64,000 bases of DNA from Allosphingosinicella deserti (lineage in GTDB: Bacteria; Pseudomonadota; Alphaproteobacteria; Sphingomonadales; Sphingomonadaceae). Below the pieces are notes generated by a model. The model did no database searches. It saw only the letters and a program-made list of their open reading frames with translations, and was not told where the DNA came from. The DNA lies in the NCBI RefSeq assembly GCF_003012735.1, contig NZ_PXYI01000001.1, positions 496,001-560,000 on the forward strand. Reading direction: 5' to 3'. Numbering within the stretch: the stretch's first letter is position 1; each line of letters opens with the position of its first letter. Positions 59,948-64,000 of this stretch are shown here, one piece after another. Position numbers and translations under genes: made by a program.

Positions 59948-60892
59948 TCAAACGTCGAGATCGCGCGCGTAGCGGTAGGTCGCGCGGGTCCAGCCAAGCC
60001 GTCGGAAGAAATCGGGCGCCGCGCCGATCTCGATCTCCGCCAGCGCTTCAACCCGGGTGCAGCCCGCGTCGGCGAGACGCGCTTCGGCTTCCTCGACGAG
60101 CGCGCGACCGATGCCGCGGCGCCGCGCCGGCGGTGCGACATGCAGGAAGGTGATACGGCCGAGTGGCGCGTCCCGCTGGAGGAGAGGCAGTGCGTGCCAG
60201 GCGAGGCACCCGAGAATGGCGCCATCTTCCTCGGCAACGAGCGGCGGCTCGCCCGCCTTTCGCTGTGCACTGATGCGCACCGCGATCGTCTTCGCATCCC
60301 CGGTGTCGCCGAGCAAGGCGGCAAGTCCCTGGGCATCTGCCGGGCGTGCATCGCGGATCTTGAGGATCGGCCGCGAGGGAGAGGGAGGCGGTGGCGCCGG
60401 AGGCGGGGGAGCGACACGCGGGGGATCAGGTGGTGGCGGACCGGTTTCCGGAACGGTTGCTACTGCACTCTCGACGATCCTAAGCTTTGGCTTTGCGCTC
60501 GGCGGCGGCGGTGGCGGCGGAGTCGGGGGCGGCTCCGCGGCGGGGCGCACACGCTTGTCCTTCGCGGCGCGCGGCCGGGCGGCCTGCGTCGCTTCGGGTG
60601 CCACGTTGTCGGTCCGAGGCTTGGACTTCGTCTGCGGCGCCGGCTCGGCGGCGGCAAGGGAACTCTTCCAATCGGCGACGAGCCCCTTGCGAAGGAAGGA
60701 TTCGATCGCCTCGGGCGAAGCGGTCAGCCCATCCGGCCCGAAGCCGAATATTTCAGTATCGGACGCCGCGTCCTTCAGGCCATAATGGCCGTAATCTCCG
60801 ACACCCGGGGTGCGGCGCCGCGATTTGACCAGCCGGCAACCGCGATTGGCGGCCATATCGCGCAGCATCTTGTCGCGGTCAGCGTCACCCAT
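59948..60892 (-). CDS. GNAT acetyltransferase with long N-terminal extension and polyproline linker
   Basis: This 314-residue protein has residues 1-65 as a small alpha/beta module (RLVKSRRRTPGVGDYGHYGL). An Ala/Lys/Pro linker at about 75-170 contains polyproline runs of up to seven. Residues about 175-314 are a GNAT domain (GRITFLHVAPPARRRGIGRALVEEAEARLADAG). The linker suggests a flexible tether between two binding modules. Substrate unknown. Confidence 0.8.
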   Translation of the reverse strand: MGDADRDKMLRDMAANRGCRLVKSRRRTPGVGDYGHYGLKDAASDTEIFGFGPDGLTASPEAIESFLRKGLVADWKSSLAAAEPAPQTKSKPRTDNVAPEATQAARPRAAKDKRVRPAAEPPPTPPPPPPPSAKPKLRIVESAVATVPETGPPPPDPPRVAPPPPAPPPPSPSRPILKIRDARPADAQGLAALLGDTGDAKTIAVRISAQRKAGEPPLVAEEDGAILGCLAWHALPLLQRDAPLGRITFLHVAPPARRRGIGRALVEEAEARLADAGCTRVEALAEIEIGAAPDFFRRLGWTRATYRYARDLDV

Positions 60893-61000
60893 GGCCGGAT
60901 CCGGGCGAGCCGATGCCGCGCAGATCGACTTGGCGACATCGGGCTCGGAGACGTTGTTGCAGGCGCGGGGCAGCAGCCGGGCCGCTGCTCCCGCTCCGCA

Positions 61001-61267
61001 TCAGGCGCTCTGCTTGGTCTTCTTGGTCTTGGCGCCGGCGCTTTCACTGTCGCTCTTGCGCGCGCGGACGAGTGGGATGGCGGCTGCCGCTGCGAGGCCA
61101 GCGACCACCGCAGCACCGGCTACAATCGCCGTCTTCGGATTCTCGCGTACCAGATCCGCGACCTTCGCACTCCGGCTGCCGATGCTCGATTTCGGCTGCT
61201 CGGCAGGCGCCTTCTTCTCGCTCGGGGCTGCGTGCGGCATTGCGGAATTGGGGATGTGCGACATCAT
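61001..61267 (-). CDS. Small membrane-anchored protein under a stress promoter
   Basis: This 88-residue protein has a polar N-terminus, then one hydrophobic helix (TAIVAGAAVVAGLAAAAAIPL), then a Lys/Ser-rich tail. It resembles DUF883-like stress proteins of proteobacteria. An EcfG-type promoter lies 34 bp upstream. Two adjacent Met codons at the start are equivalent. Confidence 0.72.
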   Translation of the reverse strand: MMSHIPNSAMPHAAPSEKKAPAEQPKSSIGSRSAKVADLVRENPKTAIVAGAAVVAGLAAAAAIPLVRARKSDSESAGAKTKKTKQSA

Positions 61268-61291
61268 AGTCTCTCTTCATGGATCGGGGGA

Positions 61292-61465
61292 ATGCAATTG
61301 GAACGGAACGATGCAGCCAAGGTTCCCGATAAGCGGCCCGCGCTGCGCCTGAGCGCAACGAGCAAGGAAAGAGTTTGGCGCCGAACAGCAGAGGCACGCG
61401 GAGCATGGCACCTGGTTCAACGGACCTCGGAAGCTTATCAGGCGTACTTGGAGGCGTCGGCTTAA
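61292..61465 (+). CDS. Possible 57-residue hypothetical protein
   Basis: The ATG with GGGGGA before it starts MQLERNDAAKVPDKRPALRL, and the frame ends WHLVQRTSEAYQAYLEASA, helical and plausible. It overlaps the EcfG promoter of the minus-strand gene, which weakens the call. Confidence 0.35.
   Translation: MQLERNDAAKVPDKRPALRLSATSKERVWRRTAEARGAWHLVQRTSEAYQAYLEASA
61302..61326 (-). promoter_or_regulatory. EcfG-type stress promoter of the 61001-61267 gene
   Basis: On the minus strand GGAAC (61326-61322) and CGTT (61305-61302) are spaced by 16 bp, 34 bp upstream of the start codon. Confidence 0.65.
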
Positions 61466-61977
61466 CGGCAGGCCCACTCAGCCTCGATCTTCTCGATCGG
61501 GCGATCGGGTGCCCCGCCGACGCTGACAGTCGCCGGGCCTTCAGACATGTTCGCCTGCCCGGGAGCCCGCACCGCCCGGCCGATGCTGACGCTCGCACCG
61601 TCGGCTACGAAGAATCCGCCGGAAATCCCCACCGGACCGCCGATACGGAGGCGGGTAACGCGGCCGTCGATCCGGGCGAGCCCGCCGGACGTATTCGAAA
61701 CGAGGAGCAGGCGATCGCTCTGGCGCAGGCTGCAATGCGCGCCGGCGGTGAAGCCGGCTGGAATGTCGCGCTCGGCGAGGCTGTCGAGGCGTGGGCCTCG
61801 CGACTCCTGCTCGGGTTGCGAGACCCGGGCGTCCTCGATCTGGTTGTAAAGCTCGTTTGCCGAGAGATCGGATGCCTGCGCGCGATCGTCCGCCTTGCCG
61901 CATGCCGCCAAGAGCAGCAGGCAAACGACCGTCGCTGCCCGGGCTTTGAAGGCCGCGATCGAGCCCGCCCGACACAT
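61462..61977 (-). CDS. Lipoprotein
   Basis: This 171-residue protein has an N-terminal hydrophobic stretch ending LLLLAACGK, a lipobox. The mature part has SANELYNQIEDARVS, HCSLRQSDRLLLVSNTS and an acidic C-terminal domain, with the last Cys in EWACR. The start at MCRAG is used; a Met 13 codons upstream is possible. No ribosome site is clear for either. Confidence 0.72.
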   Translation of the reverse strand: MCRAGSIAAFKARAATVVCLLLLAACGKADDRAQASDLSANELYNQIEDARVSQPEQESRGPRLDSLAERDIPAGFTAGAHCSLRQSDRLLLVSNTSGGLARIDGRVTRLRIGGPVGISGGFFVADGASVSIGRAVRAPGQANMSEGPATVSVGGAPDRPIEKIEAEWACR

Positions 61978-62164
61978 CTTTGTGTCGATCAAAGGGTGGG
62001 AAAGGGTTTGCGGCATGGACGGTGAACGAGCGCGTCCCGTACTTGGTTGCCCGGCTCGGGCGGCTGCCTATCTTTTGTTTCGGCCGCGTTTCTTCAGAAA
62101 CCTTGATCCAGGTCATGAGTAGAGGATGCGAGGGAGGCAAGCGACAGCGCAAGCGAGGCAGGCG

Positions 62165-62398
62165 ATGACGCCCACTTTCTACTTTCATCTCCGCGGCGAG
62201 GATTACGAAGTGCCCGATCTTACCGGCCAGGTCTGCGCCGATGACGCGGCTGCACGTGACGAGGCCGAGCGTCTCGTCGCCGATCTCGTCGAGACGGCCC
62301 GGCTCTCCGGCGACGCGCCGTGCGCCGGCACCATCGAAGTGCTCGATGAAGATCAGCGTCCGATCCTGACATTGCCTCTTGGCCGGAGCGCCTCCTGA
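62165..62398 (+). CDS. DUF6894-like small protein
   Basis: This 77-residue protein (TFYFHLRGEDYEVPDLTGQVC, then AARDEAERLVADLV, ending IEVLDEDQRPILTLPL) has the FHLxxG...D..G pattern of the short DUF6894 proteins common in rhizobia and sphingomonads. The stop overlaps the start of the HicB-like gene (TGATG). Confidence 0.75.
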   Translation: MTPTFYFHLRGEDYEVPDLTGQVCADDAAARDEAERLVADLVETARLSGDAPCAGTIEVLDEDQRPILTLPLGRSAS

Positions 62399-62652
62399 TG
62401 CTGGCCTACCCGGTCCGCCTGGTGCCAACGCGGGAGGGCCGGGTGCGCGCCGTTTTCCCAGATCTGCCGCAGGCGGTCGCCGAGGGTGACGATGAGGAGG
62501 ACGCCCTGTTCCGCGCGAAATTCGTGCTCGAAATGTGCCTCGGTCACCTGACGAGTCACGGCCACCGTCCGCCGCCCGCGTCCGAAATTTGCGGCGCGCC
62601 GATGATCGAAACGACGAAGTTCACCCGCGCCGAAGAGCCGCTTGCATCCTGA
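62398..62652 (+). CDS. HicB-like orphan protein
   Basis: This 84-residue protein begins MLAYPVRLVPTREGRVRAVFPDLPQAVAEGDDEEDALFRAKFVL, the partial RNase H-like fold of HicB antitoxins. No helix-turn-helix or ribbon follows, and no HicA toxin gene is adjacent. It is coupled to the DUF6894-like gene. It may be a degenerate antitoxin or a separate regulator. Confidence 0.78.
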   Translation: MLAYPVRLVPTREGRVRAVFPDLPQAVAEGDDEEDALFRAKFVLEMCLGHLTSHGHRPPPASEICGAPMIETTKFTRAEEPLAS

Positions 62653-62694
62653 CCTTGATCTTCCCTGCCGTTTTGCGGCACCTGCCCTCCGACA

Positions 62695-62708
62695 AGGCCC
62701 GCCGGGCC
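62695..62708. terminator. Short GC hairpin after the HicB-like gene
   Basis: GGCCC-GCC-GGGCC followed by ATTTC, 43 bp past the stop. Weak terminator candidate. Confidence 0.35.
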
Positions 62709-62787
62709 ATTTCATCGCTCCGAACACAGATGCGTGCGGAGTGGGTTGAAGCGGGTCGGACGGCGGGAAGAGGGAGGGAACATCCTG

Positions 62788-63813
62788 ATGAAGTGCGTGC
62801 GGATGATCGTTCTCGGAGGCCTGCTGGCAACGGGAGGGTGCATGAGCGTCGAGGGTTCGAAGACGTCCTACGAGACGGTCGGGAAGATCGTCAGCCCTGC
62901 ACCGGGCCTTGCGGCGCTGGTCCCGGGGGACGCAAAGATCGAGAAGCTCGCCGACGGGTTTACCTGGAGCGAAGGCCCGGTCTGGATCCGTGACGGCAGA
63001 TATCTGCTGCTCAGCGATGTTCCCGCCAACAAAATGTATCGCTGGTCCGAGGACGACGGACTTACGGTGTTTCTCGAGCCTTCCGGTTTTTCGGGGCCGG
63101 ACGCCAAGGGGTTTCGGGAGCCGGGCTCGAACGGTTTGATCCCCGGTCCAGGCAATTCGATCCTGGTTGCCGATCACGGCAACCGTGCGGTCGCGCAGCT
63201 GGATCTCGCGACCAAGAAGAAGACGTTCCTGGCAACACGATTCGAAGGAAAACGCTTCAACTCACCGAACGACATGGTCCGCGCCTCCGATGGTTCGATC
63301 TATTTCACCGATCCACCTTATGGGCTTGAAGGTATCAATGATTCGCCGTTGAAGGAGCTCGGCTGGAACGGCGTGTACCGGCTGCGGCCGAACGGCGATG
63401 TCGAGCTGCTGGTGAAGGATATGAGCTTCCCGAACGGGATCATCCTTTCACCGGACGAACGGACGCTCTACGTCGCCAATTCGGATCCGGAGCGCGCCGT
63501 GATCATGGCCTTCCCACTTTCCGAAGCAGGAAGCATTGGTGAAGGACGGGTTTTTGCCGACTTGACCGCACTGGCCAAGTCCGGTTTGCCGGGTCTTCCG
63601 GATGGTATGGCAATCGATAAAAAGGGAAATCTCTTCGCCACTGGTCCGGGCGGCGTTCATGTCTACACGCCCGCCGGCAAGGAGCTTGGCAGGATCGACA
63701 CTGGTACCGCGATCGCCAATTGTGCGTTCGGGGAAGACGGCCGTACGCTCTTTCTCGCCTCCAACAACTTCCTCGGAAAAATACGGTTAAGCACAATAGG
63801 GCTTGGCTATTGA
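62788..63813 (+). CDS. SMP-30/gluconolactonase-family lipoprotein
   Basis: This 341-residue protein has a lipobox LLATGGCMS. A six-bladed beta-propeller follows with FTWSEGPVWI (metal Glu), FREPGSNGLIPGPGNSILVADHG, FNSPNDMV (Asn) and LPDGMAIDKKGNLFATG (Asp). It resembles sugar lactonases such as gluconolactonase. Probable periplasmic lactone hydrolysis, in line with sugar catabolism elsewhere in the window. Confidence 0.88.
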   Translation: MKCVRMIVLGGLLATGGCMSVEGSKTSYETVGKIVSPAPGLAALVPGDAKIEKLADGFTWSEGPVWIRDGRYLLLSDVPANKMYRWSEDDGLTVFLEPSGFSGPDAKGFREPGSNGLIPGPGNSILVADHGNRAVAQLDLATKKKTFLATRFEGKRFNSPNDMVRASDGSIYFTDPPYGLEGINDSPLKELGWNGVYRLRPNGDVELLVKDMSFPNGIILSPDERTLYVANSDPERAVIMAFPLSEAGSIGEGRVFADLTALAKSGLPGLPDGMAIDKKGNLFATGPGGVHVYTPAGKELGRIDTGTAIANCAFGEDGRTLFLASNNFLGKIRLSTIGLGY

Positions 63814-63912
63814 CGCGAAGTGGCCGAGTAGCGCCGCAACCGAATCAATTCGGAAAAGTTGCTTCGGGCATGATTCTCATTTGAGACGCATCGCGTGACC
63901 ACGGAGAGTGCA

Positions 63913-64000
63913 ATGGAAAATGAACAACTTGTGCAACTGACTGCCGATATCGTGGCAGCTCACGTCGCCAACAACAACGTCGCCGTCGGCGATGTCGGCA
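63913..64000 (+). CDS. MucR/Ros family regulator (5' part)
   Basis: The frame starts MENEQLVQLTADIVAAHVANNN and continues to the right edge (29 codons). This is the conserved N-terminus of MucR/Ros zinc-finger regulators, which control exopolysaccharide, motility and cell cycle in alphaproteobacteria. The zinc-finger part lies outside the window. Confidence 0.85.
   Translation, partial: MENEQLVQLTADIVAAHVANNNVAVGDVG

Noticed and set aside
60300-60560. Tandem repeats in the proline-rich region
   Set aside because: They are degenerate codon runs for proline inside the acetyltransferase linker, not a CRISPR or satellite.
59729-61465. 578-codon plus-strand frame
   Set aside because: It crosses the GNAT and stress-protein genes on the other strand and has no recognisable domain. 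Only its last 57 codons are kept, with low confidence.

Overview
The window reads as a chromosomal segment of a high-GC alphaproteobacterium of the Sphingomonas type (Sphingomonadaceae). The grounds are family knowledge applied to what is visible: four promoter-like GGAAC-N16/17-CGTT elements of the EcfG general stress sigma factor, a MucR/Ros regulator beginning at the right edge, an N-acetylglutaminylglutamine amide (NAGGN) osmolyte cassette, a standalone MreB paralogue, an Amj-type flippase, and many short exported proteins. There is no rRNA, insertion sequence, CRISPR array or intact prophage. One tRNA is present: tRNA-Val(UAC) on the minus strand with an encoded CCA.

Layout, left to right. 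1-4323 (minus): three translationally coupled NAGGN genes. 4463-6152: MTA phosphorylase and an exported methyltransferase-like protein. 6564-10358: a MarR-like winged-helix protein, a LexA/S24-type repressor divergent from an unknown gene with a paired operator between them, and two coupled exported proteins. 10582-14101: a GH9 glycoside hydrolase and a secreted alpha/beta hydrolase diverging from a LacI-family operator. 14196-16613: a large HAD protein. 16711-25329: small stress, envelope and regulatory genes (LD-carboxypeptidase, PadR with DUF2218, SGNH esterase, XRE regulator, FixJ-type receiver, MscS channel). 25443-26892: MreB paralogue and CsbD.

26987-34528 is a six-gene chaperone-usher pilus locus (minus) with a divergent LuxR-type regulator. 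Stem-loops flank the major pilin gene. 35034-40606 is a surface-polysaccharide fragment: an ABC flippase, a decayed GT2 glycosyltransferase pseudogene, and the dTDP-L-rhamnose operon rmlA-C-D-B with overlapping genes. 40692-46185 is an L-fucose catabolic operon (fucP symporter, lactonase-type amidohydrolase, aldo/keto reductase, UxaA-type dehydratase, SDR, mutarotase). Its gene content parallels the Campylobacter fucose locus.

46492-63813 is a mosaic of short accessory genes: HdeD-like and RcnB-like proteins, a lipoprotein, acetyltransferases, an AraC regulator, the lipid II flippase Amj behind a terminator-ended leader or sRNA, a convergent BLUF photoreceptor and receiver-domain pair, Sel1-like and XRE proteins, a phosphoesterase, a glutathione transferase, a HicB-like orphan and an SMP-30-type lipoprotein. 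Very small membrane proteins, one with a TTG start, lie in several gaps.

The most useful unexplained signals are the EcfG-type promoter set (including one that predicts a leaderless mRNA), two candidate small RNAs with CU-rich single-stranded segments, a 21-bp element shared by two distant intergenic regions, the operator pair of the S24 repressor, and a probable frameshift in the 55749-56241 gene. All product names are from reading the translations; no database search was run.
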